From NCBI GenBank assembly GCA_905213895.1, contig CAJMKE010000008.1:1-64000 (forward strand): a stretch of 64,000 nucleotides of DNA. The letters are read 5' to 3'. Made by a program: the position numbers and the translations under genes. Shown piece after piece: positions 32,036 through 40,940 of this stretch; position 1 is the stretch's first letter, and every line of letters begins with the position of its first letter. Under the pieces are notes generated by a model that was given only the letters and a program-made list of their open reading frames with translations, was not told where the DNA came from and did no database searches. The stretch comes from an uncultured Alistipes sp. Lineage in GTDB: Bacteria > Bacteroidota > Bacteroidia > Bacteroidales > Rikenellaceae.

Positions 32036-32956
32036 TCAATCTTTCGACACGTGTACGTCCATCTGCGGGAACGGGAACCGGATGCCGTATTTCGGCAACT
32101 CCTTGTACATCTTCTCGTTCATCATGAAATGCACGTCCCAGTAATCGGCGGTGTTCACCCATGCCCTGACGGTGAGATTCACCGAACTGTCAGCCAGTTC
32201 GCCGACATACACGACCGGCGCAGGCGATTCGAGCACACGCGGGTCGGCTTCGAGCATCTTCATGATTTCGGCGCGAGCGACATCGACGTCGTCGCCGTAA
32301 CTTATCGCCAGCGTCCAGTTCAGACGCCGCGTAGCCGACTGGGTATAGTTATCGACAATGGACGACGAGATGGCGTTGTTCGGAATATAGATGGTGCGGT
32401 TGTCCGCAGTATGTATCTTAGTCAGGAACAGACCTATCGACGCCACCGTACCCGACTGCCCCTGCGACGTGATATAGTCGCCGACGCGATACGGGCGCAG
32501 CAGCAGAATGACGAGTCCGCCCGCGAAGTTCTGCAATGTGCCGCTCAATGCCATGCCGATTGCCAGACCTGCGGAGGCGAACAGCGCGATGAACGACGAA
32601 GTGTTGATGCCGAGCGTCTGGACGACAATAAGAAGAACGACGAGCATCATCGCGACCTTCACGAAACTGCGCATGAAAGTCCGCAAGGATACGTCGGCTT
32701 TGCGACGCTCGAACGCCGCATCCATCAACCGTATTATCCAGTTCACTATCCACTTGCCGATAAAATAGATGGCAAGCGCGAGCGCGATTTTCAGCAGTAT
32801 CCAGCACCCCTCCCTGACCAAATCCGTTATCACCTGCTGTACGTCGAGCGACGTGATTCGCTCGATTGTATCGGCGAGTTTGGCTTTCTGCACGCTGTCC
32901 GGAACTATCAACTTGTCAAGGTGTTCCGCCCCCTCCGTCTGCAACATTATTCCCAT
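32036..32956 (-). CDS. mscS: Small-conductance mechanosensitive channel MscS
   Basis: The 306-residue protein has an N-terminal amphipathic region and three membrane helices. The third is Gly/Ala-rich (FIALFASAGLAIGMALSGTLQNFAGGLVILLLRPYRVGDYI), the MscS pore signature, and is followed by the beta domain (GQSGTVASIGLFLTKIHTADNRTIYIPNNAI) and C-terminal alpha/beta vestibule. It protects against osmotic down-shock. TATATTTG (32999 to 32992, minus) is a likely promoter element. Confidence 0.93.
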   Translation of the reverse strand: MGIMLQTEGAEHLDKLIVPDSVQKAKLADTIERITSLDVQQVITDLVREGCWILLKIALALAIYFIGKWIVNWIIRLMDAAFERRKADVSLRTFMRSFVKVAMMLVVLLIVVQTLGINTSSFIALFASAGLAIGMALSGTLQNFAGGLVILLLRPYRVGDYITSQGQSGTVASIGLFLTKIHTADNRTIYIPNNAISSSIVDNYTQSATRRLNWTLAISYGDDVDVARAEIMKMLEADPRVLESPAPVVYVGELADSSVNLTVRAWVNTADYWDVHFMMNEKMYKELPKYGIRFPFPQMDVHVSKD

Positions 32957-33050
32957 ATCACATACAATTTCGTAATCGTCGGCAAATTTAGCAAATATAT
33001 CCGAACTTTATTTATAACTTTGTGGACAACGACAGATTTTAGCCCGAATC

Positions 33051-33833
33051 GTGAATAAATTGCGACCGATATTGACAGCGGCAACCGCACTGGCGTTCGT
33101 CGGGTGCTACGACACTTTCGATGACCGTGCGGCGAACACGACACCCGAACCGGCGACCTTGACCGTCGCCGAACTGCGGATGCTGTGCAACGGCACGAGC
33201 GAGGACATAACGTCGGATGCCGTCATCGCGGGTCGCGTAACCACGAGCGACGAAGCGGGCAATTTCAGCCGGTCGTTCTTCGTCGAGGATTCGACGGGCG
33301 GCGCGGAAATAATGGCGGGAACCTACGACATCCGCAACAAATATCCGCTCGGGGCGACGGTTTCGGTGAATCTCGCCGGATGCACCGTGGCGTTCGAGGA
33401 CGGAGCGATGCAAATCGGGCTTAAACCGAAGCCGTACTCGCAGCGTCCGGTCGAATATTTCATGACGGACGTACTTCTCGACAAACACATAATCCGCGGC
33501 GGCGGATTGTCGGAGGTAGTCCCTGCTGCAATTACCGCTGCCGACACCGACCTTTGCGGACGGCTTGTGAGAATCGACCGGCTGCGCCATGCGCCGACCG
33601 ACCCGACCGACGGCGGAACATTCGCCGGTTATCGGAGATTCGTCGCGCAGGACGGTTCGGAAATATACTCTTACGTCCGCGAATATGCCGATTTCGCCGA
33701 CGAAGAGATTCCCGTCGGCGAAGTCTCGCTGTGCGGGATTCTGCTCTACGGCAGAGTTGCCGGCATCGGCGACAGATTCATCCTAAAACCGCGTTCACGC
33801 AATGACTGCACGACTTCCGATTCCGTTGATTAG
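33051..33833 (+). CDS. DUF5689 lipoprotein
   Basis: GTG 33051 is the only start giving a lipoprotein signal (MNKLRPILTAATALAFVGC); no ATG is available. The 260-residue protein resembles DUF5689: an N-terminal TVAELRMLC segment and an OB-like beta region (AVIAGRVTTSDEAGNFSRSFFVEDSTGGAEIMAG). Exported, probably surface or periplasmic. Its last 32 bp overlap the following paralogous gene in another frame, so expression is coupled. TAACTTTG lies at 33015-33022. Confidence 0.75.
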   Translation: MNKLRPILTAATALAFVGCYDTFDDRAANTTPEPATLTVAELRMLCNGTSEDITSDAVIAGRVTTSDEAGNFSRSFFVEDSTGGAEIMAGTYDIRNKYPLGATVSVNLAGCTVAFEDGAMQIGLKPKPYSQRPVEYFMTDVLLDKHIIRGGGLSEVVPAAITAADTDLCGRLVRIDRLRHAPTDPTDGGTFAGYRRFVAQDGSEIYSYVREYADFADEEIPVGEVSLCGILLYGRVAGIGDRFILKPRSRNDCTTSDSVD

Positions 33834-34572
33834 CCTGATTGCGGCGGTCGCGTGCGACGCCTCGTCATCGCTCGAATATCCCGAAAACGGGAATGGCGGC
33901 AACCCGAAAGATGTTTCCGTCGCATATCTGAAATCGCTGTGCCGCAGCGGAATATACGATATTGCGGAGGACATGACAATTTCCGGCACCGTCATGGCAA
34001 ACGACTGGTTGGGCGAATACTACAAGAGCATCGTCGTTCTGGACGACACTGGCGGAATCGAGATAGACATCGACCTGCCGGCACTCTATCGAGCGATTCC
34101 CGTCTATTCGCGCGTAACGGTATTCTGCAACGGCATGACGCTCGCCCGCGTCGGCGGCAAAACGGTACTCGGAGCGCATCCGACGGGCGATTTCCCTGTG
34201 GACGGAATCGACGGCGGTCTGATTTCGCGATACGTGCGCATCGACAGCGAATCGGGCGACGACCGCAAACCTGCAATATGCGGATTCTCCGAGATTTCCG
34301 CTGCCGACATCGGCGCATTCGTCTGTTTCATGGACATCGCGGCAGACCTCAACGGCACCAACGGCAAATGGTGCGACACTGCCGATGGAAAATACGTTAC
34401 CACAAAACGTTACATCACCTCCGGCGACGGCAGATTCGGCATCCGCACATTGGGGACATGCCGTTATGCCGACGAAGCGATACCCGACGGCAGGTTCTCG
34501 GTCGCGGGCATAATCGACTATTCGGGCGGCGAATACTACCTGCGAATCGTCAATCACGGCATCATGGAATAA
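33802..34572 (+). CDS. DUF5689 lipoprotein, paralogue
   Basis: ATG 33802 gives 256 residues with a short lipoprotein signal (LISLIAAVAC). The mature part repeats the layout of the gene before it (VAYLKSLCRSG; MTISGTVMANDWLGEYYKSIVVLDDTGGIEIDI), so the pair arose by duplication. The 32-bp overlap with its neighbour points to translational coupling. The pair may act together, but no function is known. Confidence 0.75.
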   Translation: MTARLPIPLISLIAAVACDASSSLEYPENGNGGNPKDVSVAYLKSLCRSGIYDIAEDMTISGTVMANDWLGEYYKSIVVLDDTGGIEIDIDLPALYRAIPVYSRVTVFCNGMTLARVGGKTVLGAHPTGDFPVDGIDGGLISRYVRIDSESGDDRKPAICGFSEISAADIGAFVCFMDIAADLNGTNGKWCDTADGKYVTTKRYITSGDGRFGIRTLGTCRYADEAIPDGRFSVAGIIDYSGGEYYLRIVNHGIME

Positions 34573-34673
34573 TATCGGCATCCGCTTGCCGTTTTGCGGA
34601 AAATATTGTAATTTCGCAACTGATAATGAACGCTTTGGGCAATATTCGTTCCGCTAACCCGCCGAAATTTTTC

Positions 34674-34682
34674 GGGGGGGGG
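34674..34682 (+). repeat. Nine-G homopolymer tract
   Basis: G9 followed by ATTTTGCG; 5' flank CCGCCGAAATTTTTC as at 3519. Confidence 0.9.
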
Positions 34683-34729
34683 ATTTTGCGGCCTCTCATT
34701 TAGCCGATAATCAGCAACTTACAACAAAT

Positions 34730-34789
34730 ACTTTAAGGATTTTAAGGTCATTAAGGTCGTTAGGGACTTTAATGTCCTTAACGTCATTC
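34730..34789. repeat. Degenerate 9-bp tandem array (7 units)
   Basis: tactttaag, gattttaag, gtcattaag, gtcgttagg, gactttaat, gtccttaac, gtcatt. Confidence 0.85.
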
Positions 34790-34849
34790 TACCGCGGCAT
34801 TCCGCTGCGGGACGCACGATTTCACAATCAAACTTACAATAAAATTACC

Positions 34850-34972
34850 ATGAAAAATTTAATTGCACAGCCGTACATTGCGCCGCAGGTACGGAAAATC
34901 GAACTCTCTTTGGAGCGAGGTTTCGCGGCGAGCCTCGAAGACACTGTTACAGACCCTGAAATCTATTGGTAG
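34850..34972 (+). CDS. 40-aa leader micropeptide (ERGFAASLED type)
   Basis: The peptide begins MKNLIAQPYIAPQVRKIELS, continues LERGFAASLEDTV and ends DPEIYW; its stop is 2 bp before the lipoprotein ATG. It is homologous to the peptide at 3695-3838. Conservation is concentrated in MKNLI, PQVR and ERGFAASLED plus a terminal Trp, whereas the tail varies. There is no secretion signal. It may be a regulatory leader peptide, a signalling precursor or a small cytoplasmic partner; the sequence does not decide. Confidence 0.7.
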   Translation: MKNLIAQPYIAPQVRKIELSLERGFAASLEDTVTDPEIYW

Positions 34973-34974
34973 CC

Positions 34975-37704
34975 ATGAAGAAACTTTTATTTTTTGCAGC
35001 CGCGGCGACGATGTTCGCTGCCTGCTCGAAAGACACAACACATGATTTGGCTATCGATAGACCAATCGACAAATTATATGTATCTATCGGCGATGACGAT
35101 TCGCGCGTACAACTCAATAACGAGTGTAAAACCGTCTGGAACGAAGGAGACCGCGTATCAGTTTTCAACAAAACGACCGAAAACGAATGTTGGCAGTTCG
35201 ACGGCAAAACCGGAGACCGCTCCGGAACGATTTCGAAAGTTAGCGGCGGTACGAGTGGCATCGCGAGCGGCAAAACCATCGCTGTATATCCGTATGACGA
35301 AACGAACACCGTTTCAACCGACGGCATCGTTACGACGACTATACCTGACGTGCAGACATATTGCGCCGACAGTTACGGCGTTGGCAACAATATCATGGTT
35401 GCAAGCAGCGAAAACGGCAATCTCGTATTCAAAAATGCGCTCGGCTGGATTAAAATACAACTTATCGGAACCGAAACCGTAAAATTTATCGAACTGAAAG
35501 GCAACAGCAAAGAAACATTAGCTGGCAAAGCGACTATTGACGATAAAAGTTTAGAAGTATCGATTGTGTCCTATGTGAATACAATATTGACGCTCGATTG
35601 CGGCGAGGGCATTACTTTGTCGGCAGAACCAACGTCATTCTATTTCGCGGTTCCACCGCATGATTTCAAATATGGCTTAACCGTTATTGTTCATTACGCC
35701 GATGGATCAATATTCATGGAATCGACCGATAAAAGTATCCGCATCGAGCGAAACCATATAACTCAAATGAAGAAGTTATGGACAACGGAAACAGCAATCC
35801 CCAACAATCAGATTTGGTACACTTCAATGGACGGGGAAATTGTAGAGCCTAATGCACCCGATTTCGGAGCAAACATTGTTTCGAACATCTACGAATACGG
35901 AAAAGGAATCATTACTTTCGACGGAGATGTTAAGAGGATCGGATATAAAGCATTCATGAATCGCACAAGCCTGACAAGCATTACCATTCCCAACAGTGTT
36001 ACGGCAATCGAAGATAACGCATTCCAAGATTGTGCCAGACTGACAAAAATTAATATTCCAAATGGCGTTACGGTGATAGGACATTATGCATTCAGAAATT
36101 GTCGGGCTCTAAAAAGCATTACAATTCCAAATAGCGTTACGTCGATAAGAAATTTTACATTCGACGAATGCAGCAGTCTGATAAGCATCACTATTCCCGA
36201 CAGTGTTACGTCTATCGGAGAAAATGCATTCTGCAGATGCAGCAATCTGACAAACATTAACATTCCAAACGGCGTTACGAAAATCGGAGATTGGGCATTC
36301 TCCTATTGCAGTAGCCTGAAAACTGTAACTATCGGCAACGGTGTTACATCAATCGGACGTTGCGCATTCCAAGAGTGCAACAGCCTGACAAACATTATTA
36401 TCGGAAGAAGTGTTACGTCAATCGGAGATTCTGCATTCTACAAGTGCAGTCGTCTGACAAACGTTAACATTCCCGACGGCGTTAATAAGATCGAATCTCT
36501 CACATTTTACTGGTGCTGGGATCTGACAAGCATTACTATTCCCGACAGCGTTACGGAAATCGGCAGTGGTGCATTCAACGGTTGCAGTTTCCTGAAAACT
36601 GTAATTATAGGCAACGGTGTTACATCTATCGGTTTTTTAGCATTCAATTATTGTAACAGCCTGACAAACGTTATTATCGGAAACAGCGTTACGTCAATAG
36701 GATTTTCTGCATTCTACAAGTGTAGCAGTTTAACAAGCGTCGCCATTCCCGACAGCGTTACGGAAATCGGAAATAATGCATTCGATGGTTGCAGCAGCAT
36801 GACGAGCGTTACTATCGGGGACAACAGCGTAACGTCGATCGGAGATTATGCATTCAATGAATGCAGCAGCCTGACAAACGCTTCTATCGGAAGCGGCGTT
36901 ACGTCGATCGGAAATTATGCATTCTACAAGTGTAGCAATTTAACAAGCGTCGCCATTCCCGACAGCGTTACGGAAATCGGAGATCATGCATTCTATGGTT
37001 GCAGCAGCATGACAAGCATTACTATTGGGAACAGCGTTACGTCAATAGGAGATTGGGCATTCTATGATTGCAACAATCTGAATGCCGTATATATTACGGA
37101 TATTGCAAAATGGTGTGCAATAAAATTTAATGTTTATAGCACCAATCCGCTGAAGTATGCCCATAATTTATATCTAAACGGAGAATTGGTAACCGATTTG
37201 GTTATTCCCGACGGCGTTACGGCAATCGGAGATTATGCATTCTACAGGTGCAGCAACTTGACAAGCGTTACCATTCCCAACAGCGTTACATCAATCGGAG
37301 ATTATGCATTCTTCGACTGCGACAGCATGATAAATATTACTATCCCCGACAGCGTTACGACAATCGGCAGTGACGCATTATCCTGTTGCAGCAACCTCAC
37401 AAGTATTACTATCCCCGACAGCGTTACTTCTATCGGAGATGATGCAATCTCCGGTTGCAGCAGACTGACCGACGTTACTATCGGACACCGTGTTAAATCA
37501 ATCGGAAAACGGGCATTTAGCAGTTGTAGTAAACTGGAAAACGTATACTGCAAACCGACCACACCTCCGACTTTAGGAATTGACGCGTTTAAAGGCATTA
37601 CATATATTCCCCAAATATGTGTGCCTAAGGAATCTGTACAGAGATATAAATCACATGTCGACTGGTTAGAATATAAATTCAATATAGTAGGTTATAATTT
37701 TTAA
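34975..37704 (+). CDS. BspA-like LRR_5 surface lipoprotein
   Basis: ATG 34975 (rather than TTG 34966) gives 909 residues with lipobox MFAAC. After the lipidated Cys comes a fimbrillin-like domain (about 30-275) resembling that of the VWA lipoprotein at 3859 (WNEGDRVSVF..., GKTIAVYPYDE, FKNALGWIKI, KGNSKETLAGKA). Then about 20 LRR_5 repeats of ~23 residues (LTSITIPDSVTSIGDYAFYGC type), interrupted once by a WCAIKF...NPLKYAHNLYLNGELV segment, and a C-terminal cap shared with the gene at 1-389. BspA-like proteins bind host matrix proteins in other species. Nearly identical DNA repeats make it a recombination substrate. Confidence 0.88.
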   Translation: MKKLLFFAAAATMFAACSKDTTHDLAIDRPIDKLYVSIGDDDSRVQLNNECKTVWNEGDRVSVFNKTTENECWQFDGKTGDRSGTISKVSGGTSGIASGKTIAVYPYDETNTVSTDGIVTTTIPDVQTYCADSYGVGNNIMVASSENGNLVFKNALGWIKIQLIGTETVKFIELKGNSKETLAGKATIDDKSLEVSIVSYVNTILTLDCGEGITLSAEPTSFYFAVPPHDFKYGLTVIVHYADGSIFMESTDKSIRIERNHITQMKKLWTTETAIPNNQIWYTSMDGEIVEPNAPDFGANIVSNIYEYGKGIITFDGDVKRIGYKAFMNRTSLTSITIPNSVTAIEDNAFQDCARLTKINIPNGVTVIGHYAFRNCRALKSITIPNSVTSIRNFTFDECSSLISITIPDSVTSIGENAFCRCSNLTNINIPNGVTKIGDWAFSYCSSLKTVTIGNGVTSIGRCAFQECNSLTNIIIGRSVTSIGDSAFYKCSRLTNVNIPDGVNKIESLTFYWCWDLTSITIPDSVTEIGSGAFNGCSFLKTVIIGNGVTSIGFLAFNYCNSLTNVIIGNSVTSIGFSAFYKCSSLTSVAIPDSVTEIGNNAFDGCSSMTSVTIGDNSVTSIGDYAFNECSSLTNASIGSGVTSIGNYAFYKCSNLTSVAIPDSVTEIGDHAFYGCSSMTSITIGNSVTSIGDWAFYDCNNLNAVYITDIAKWCAIKFNVYSTNPLKYAHNLYLNGELVTDLVIPDGVTAIGDYAFYRCSNLTSVTIPNSVTSIGDYAFFDCDSMINITIPDSVTTIGSDALSCCSNLTSITIPDSVTSIGDDAISGCSRLTDVTIGHRVKSIGKRAFSSCSKLENVYCKPTTPPTLGIDAFKGITYIPQICVPKESVQRYKSHVDWLEYKFNIVGYNF

Positions 37705-37716
37705 AATATATCAATC

Positions 37717-38292
37717 ATGAATATTGCATCGAAAATATCGTCATACGATTTTATGACTATGATGGTAAGCGGATTTCTGATATTGTTGATGGGTGGGAAT
37801 ACATTAAACAACGAAATGCCGAATATCGCTGTATTCTTTATTGCATGCTACATTGTCGGAATGGTATATCATCGTATCATCGAACGATTGTTCAGACCGA
37901 TACGCAATATGAAATGCTGCATAGAGTGTGCTTACGACGATGCTGCTGCCGAAATAAAGGGCAATTTTGAAGTAAAATGGAAACGAAATGATATAATTCT
38001 CGAATATTACAGGGCTTATTACCGCGTTATGAAAAAAGGATGTTTGGGCAATATACCAGTATTGGAAACCCAAACGGCATTCATCCGCAATATTTCGATT
38101 CTGCTGATAGCCTATGCCTGCGCCGTATCGTGCGGATGCTGCACGGTAATAGAATTATTCAGGGATTTATTCGGATGTCCATGTGTCGCTGCGATTGTCT
38201 GCACGCTGCTGGCAGTATGCCTAATCGTCATAATGATGTGTACGCAAAGAAAAATACACTATCTCGTGTGGCATGCGGCATACTATATCTAA
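37717..38292 (+). CDS. Membrane protein encoded next to the BspA-like gene
   Basis: The 191-residue protein starts 12 bp after the LRR gene, so the two form an operon. It has about four hydrophobic segments: two near residues 12-52 and two near 122-182 (SILLIAYACAVSCGCCTVIEL, VAAIVCTLLAVCLIVIMM). Cysteines are frequent in and near the membrane regions. No family is recognised. The parallel with 448-822 suggests a membrane partner for BspA-like proteins. Confidence 0.7.
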   Translation: MNIASKISSYDFMTMMVSGFLILLMGGNTLNNEMPNIAVFFIACYIVGMVYHRIIERLFRPIRNMKCCIECAYDDAAAEIKGNFEVKWKRNDIILEYYRAYYRVMKKGCLGNIPVLETQTAFIRNISILLIAYACAVSCGCCTVIELFRDLFGCPCVAAIVCTLLAVCLIVIMMCTQRKIHYLVWHAAYYI

Positions 38293-38293
38293 A

Positions 38294-38330
38294 AGTCGAT
38301 TAAGGGCGTTAAGGACCTTAATGGCATTTA
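38294..38330. repeat. Degenerate 9-bp tandem array
   Basis: gtcgattaag, ggcgttaag, gaccttaat, ggcattta; directly follows the membrane-protein gene and precedes its terminator. Confidence 0.75.
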
Positions 38331-38370
38331 GCAGATAAACGCAATGATTCGGCGATTGCGGCATTTTTTC

Positions 38371-38405
38371 TCCTGCGATGCGGTGCGTCGCAGGAGTTGT
38401 TTTTA
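38371..38405 (+). terminator. Terminator of BspA-like operon
   Basis: A 12-bp stem CTCCTGCGATGC / GCGTCGCAGGAG (one wobble) with loop GGT, then TTGTTTTT. Its arm resembles the CCTGCGATGC hairpin at 411-434. Confidence 0.9.
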
Positions 38406-38569
38406 TCGAATAAAAACAAAATCCGCTTGCTGAGAAGAAATCAAGGTGTCAAAAAAACATAAATTTTCATATTTATAATCAAAAAACGATATTTGTCTCT
38501 TTTCAAAAATTTCATCGGGTGATAATTTAATCTCGGCAATAGTGCCGAAGAATTAAAATTATCATCACA

Positions 38570-38854
38570 ATGAAAAACTCTGAAATTATCAATTGGAGAA
38601 AGGCTGTCGCGCAGGAAATCGACAAATTCTATTATGAACCGCACAACTGCGCCCGCTGTCATAAACAGGGTTACGAGCGGTACAGAAAGTATCTTTGCGC
38701 GGTAACTTATCCGACCTACATGCGGTATCTGAAAGCAGTAGTTCCCGCCGAATACGGATTGCCGCCACGCATCGTAACCGGCATCAGGCGCATGATTCTT
38801 TCGGACGGGGAATATCCGTTCCTGCTCGATGAGAGAGAGGTTCGGCTGCCTTAA
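38570..38854 (+). CDS. Small hypothetical protein
   Basis: The 94-residue protein (MKNSEIINWRKAVAQEID...) has no signal peptide or membrane helix. It contains one CARCHKQGYERYRKYLC segment whose three Cys and one His could bind a metal. The family is unrecognised. The stop codon TAA is supplied by the first unit of a 9-bp repeat array, so that array has invaded or grown against the gene end. Codon use is typical of the chromosome. Confidence 0.6.
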   Translation: MKNSEIINWRKAVAQEIDKFYYEPHNCARCHKQGYERYRKYLCAVTYPTYMRYLKAVVPAEYGLPPRIVTGIRRMILSDGEYPFLLDEREVRLP

Positions 38855-38884
38855 AGTCTTTAAGGACTTTAAAGACCTTAAAGA
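38848..38884. repeat. Degenerate 9-bp tandem array overlapping a stop codon
   Basis: gccttaaa, gtctttaag, gactttaaa, gaccttaaa, ga; its first unit contains the stop of the 94-aa gene. Confidence 0.85.
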
Positions 38885-38955
38885 GCAGAAGCGATAACAA
38901 AGAAAATCGCCGCAGAAAACATTTTCTGCGGCGATTCGTTTGACAGCAAATTGGT

Positions 38956-40410
38956 TTACTCGATGCGTTTGAGGACGTCGGTAAGCAGTTGCCAGAATTT
39001 CGTAACGGTCGATATCTCGATTCGTTCGTCGGGCGAATGGACTCCGCGGAGTGTCGGTCCGAACGAGACCATCTCCAAATCGGGATACTTTTCGAGGAAC
39101 AGACCGCACTCCAAGCCCGCATGGATGGCGCGCACCTTCGGCTCTTCGCCGAACAGCGACGCATATCCCGTCTTGCACCACTCCAAAAGCCGCGAATCGG
39201 GATTCGGTGTCCAGCCAGGGTAGCCGTCCGAATGGGCTACATCCGCTCCTGCGAGAGCGAAGACCGCCTCGACAGACTGCATCGCATACACTTTCGCGCT
39301 GTCCACGGACGAACGCTGAGAGGTGGTGATAATTATCGTATCGTCGTCGGCGAACTTCACCGAAGCAAGGTTAGTGGATGTTTCGACCAGCCCTGCGACG
39401 CTGTGCGACATCGCCAGAACGCCGTTAGGAACGCCTACGAGCGCATTCACCAGCGCAGACTGCGACTGCTCGTCGAGAACCGTCTCGGGCGCAGGCATCG
39501 GATTGAGCGAGATTTTGAAATTCGGTTCGGTAAACCGGTACTCCGCACGCACGTCCTCCGCAAAAGTCGCGTACTCGGTCTCGAACAGTTTTTGGAGGCG
39601 CGACGGCACACCGAAGATTGCATACGCCTCGCGCGGAATCGCATTGCGCAGATTTCCGCCGCAGAAGTAACTCATCCTGCCCTCGAACGACTGCGAAGCG
39701 AGCATCAGCAGGCGCGCCATGATTTTGTTGGAGTTGGCGCGACCCTTGTCGATGTCGTCACCCGAATGTCCGCCCAGCAAATCGGAAACGTCGGCGCGGT
39801 AGAACGTATAGTTCGCCGGAGCGGCTTCCGTCGAGCAGTGCAGCGTCGCCAGAGTATCGACACCGCCCGCACAACCGATGAAAAGTTCGCCGTCGTCCTC
39901 CGAGTCGAGATTTATCAGGTACTTTCCGGTTATCATATCGTCCGCGAGTTCGAATGCGCCCGTAAGTCCGGTCTCCTCATCGACCGTGAACAGAGCCTCG
40001 ACAGCACCGTGTTCGATGTCGGGGTCGACAAGCACAGCCAGAGCCGCCGCCATGCCGATACCGCAGTCGGCACCGAGCGTCGTTCCCTCGGCGCGCACCC
40101 AACCACCGTCGATTCTGGTGCGGATAGCATCCTTCTCGAAATCGAATTCGACATCGGAATTCTTCTCGCACACCATATCCATGTGGGCTTGAAGCACCAC
40201 CGTCGGACGGTTCTCGTAACCCGCCGTAGCCGCCTTGCGGATAACGACGTTGCCGATTTTGTCGCGCTTGTGTTCGAGACCGTGTTTCGCGGCGAAATCC
40301 ATAAGGAACGCTATTATCTTCTCCTCCTTCTTCGACGGACGCGGCACGCGCGTAATGTCGTCGAACAGTTCCCAAACCAACTTCGGGTTCAAATTTCTTA
40401 TTTCCGACAT
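38956..40410 (-). CDS. pepD: Aminoacyl-histidine dipeptidase (peptidase D, M20C)
   Basis: The 484-residue protein is full-length M20C: metal and catalytic motifs QAHMDMV, GADCGIGMA, VDEETGLTGA, NLDSEDDGELFIGCAGG and HAGLECGLF are in the expected order, with a dimerisation domain between. PepD hydrolyses Xaa-His and other dipeptides in the cytoplasm. It starts 21 bp after ispF and is probably co-transcribed from the tandem promoters upstream of ispF. Confidence 0.95.
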   Translation of the reverse strand: MSEIRNLNPKLVWELFDDITRVPRPSKKEEKIIAFLMDFAAKHGLEHKRDKIGNVVIRKAATAGYENRPTVVLQAHMDMVCEKNSDVEFDFEKDAIRTRIDGGWVRAEGTTLGADCGIGMAAALAVLVDPDIEHGAVEALFTVDEETGLTGAFELADDMITGKYLINLDSEDDGELFIGCAGGVDTLATLHCSTEAAPANYTFYRADVSDLLGGHSGDDIDKGRANSNKIMARLLMLASQSFEGRMSYFCGGNLRNAIPREAYAIFGVPSRLQKLFETEYATFAEDVRAEYRFTEPNFKISLNPMPAPETVLDEQSQSALVNALVGVPNGVLAMSHSVAGLVETSTNLASVKFADDDTIIITTSQRSSVDSAKVYAMQSVEAVFALAGADVAHSDGYPGWTPNPDSRLLEWCKTGYASLFGEEPKVRAIHAGLECGLFLEKYPDLEMVSFGPTLRGVHSPDERIEISTVTKFWQLLTDVLKRIE

Positions 40411-40431
40411 AACATTATATATTTTAACAAT

Positions 40432-40911
40432 TTATTCTTTATAAACCAACGCCAACGCAGTTGCCGACACGCCGAGTTCCTCGCCCTCGAAGCCGAGCCG
40501 CTCGGTCGTAGTCGCCTTCACCGAAACGCAATCGACCTCGACCCCTGCCGCAGCCGCGATTTCGGCACGCATGGAATCGATATACGGGCGCAGTTTCGGA
40601 CGCTGCATCGCAATCGTAGAGTCGATATTGCCGACCGAGTATCCGCGTTCGCGAAGCAGAGCGACAACTCGGCGCAGCAGAATCCGCGAATCGATGCCCT
40701 CGAACTCCGCCGACGTATCGGGAAAATGCTTGCCTATATCGCCCTCGGCGACCGCACCCAGCAAAGCGTCGCACACGGCATGAATCAGCACGTCGCCGTC
40801 CGAATGCGCGATACAACCCTTGGTGTGGGGTATCTCCACCCCGCCGAGAACAAGTTTCAGTCCGTCGTCCAATGCGTGGACGTCGTATCCATGACCTATA
40901 CGGAATTTCAT
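40432..40911 (-). CDS. ispF: 2-C-methyl-D-erythritol 2,4-cyclodiphosphate synthase
   Basis: ATG 40911 gives 159 residues, the normal length. Motifs: RIGHGYDVH (metal-binding Asp and His), GCIAHSDGDVLIHAVCDALLGA, DIGKHFPDT and KATTTERLGFEGEELG. IspF makes the cyclic diphosphate intermediate of the non-mevalonate isoprenoid pathway. First gene of an operon with pepD; transcription probably starts in the 74-bp tandem repeats just upstream. Confidence 0.96.
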   Translation of the reverse strand: MKFRIGHGYDVHALDDGLKLVLGGVEIPHTKGCIAHSDGDVLIHAVCDALLGAVAEGDIGKHFPDTSAEFEGIDSRILLRRVVALLRERGYSVGNIDSTIAMQRPKLRPYIDSMRAEIAAAAGVEVDCVSVKATTTERLGFEGEELGVSATALALVYKE

Positions 40912-40940
40912 ACGATATGGAAAATCAATCTTATATTCGA

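Larger units (their letters stand above)
34585..34849 (+). promoter_or_regulatory. Duplicated long leader (copy 2)
   Basis: Same order as 3430-3694: TTG 34586-34588, 20 bp, TAATTTCG 34609-34616; G9 at 34674-34682; seven-unit 9-bp array at 34730-34789; GC hairpin CCGCGGC/GCTGCGG (about 34793-34811); then the micropeptide ATG. It is nearly identical to copy 1 around the promoter and G tract. Confidence 0.7.

Noticed and set aside
35940..37500. Regularly spaced near-identical DNA repeats resembling a CRISPR array
   Set aside because: The period (~69 bp) is a multiple of three and encodes 23-residue LRR_5 units; there are no unique spacers and no cas genes.
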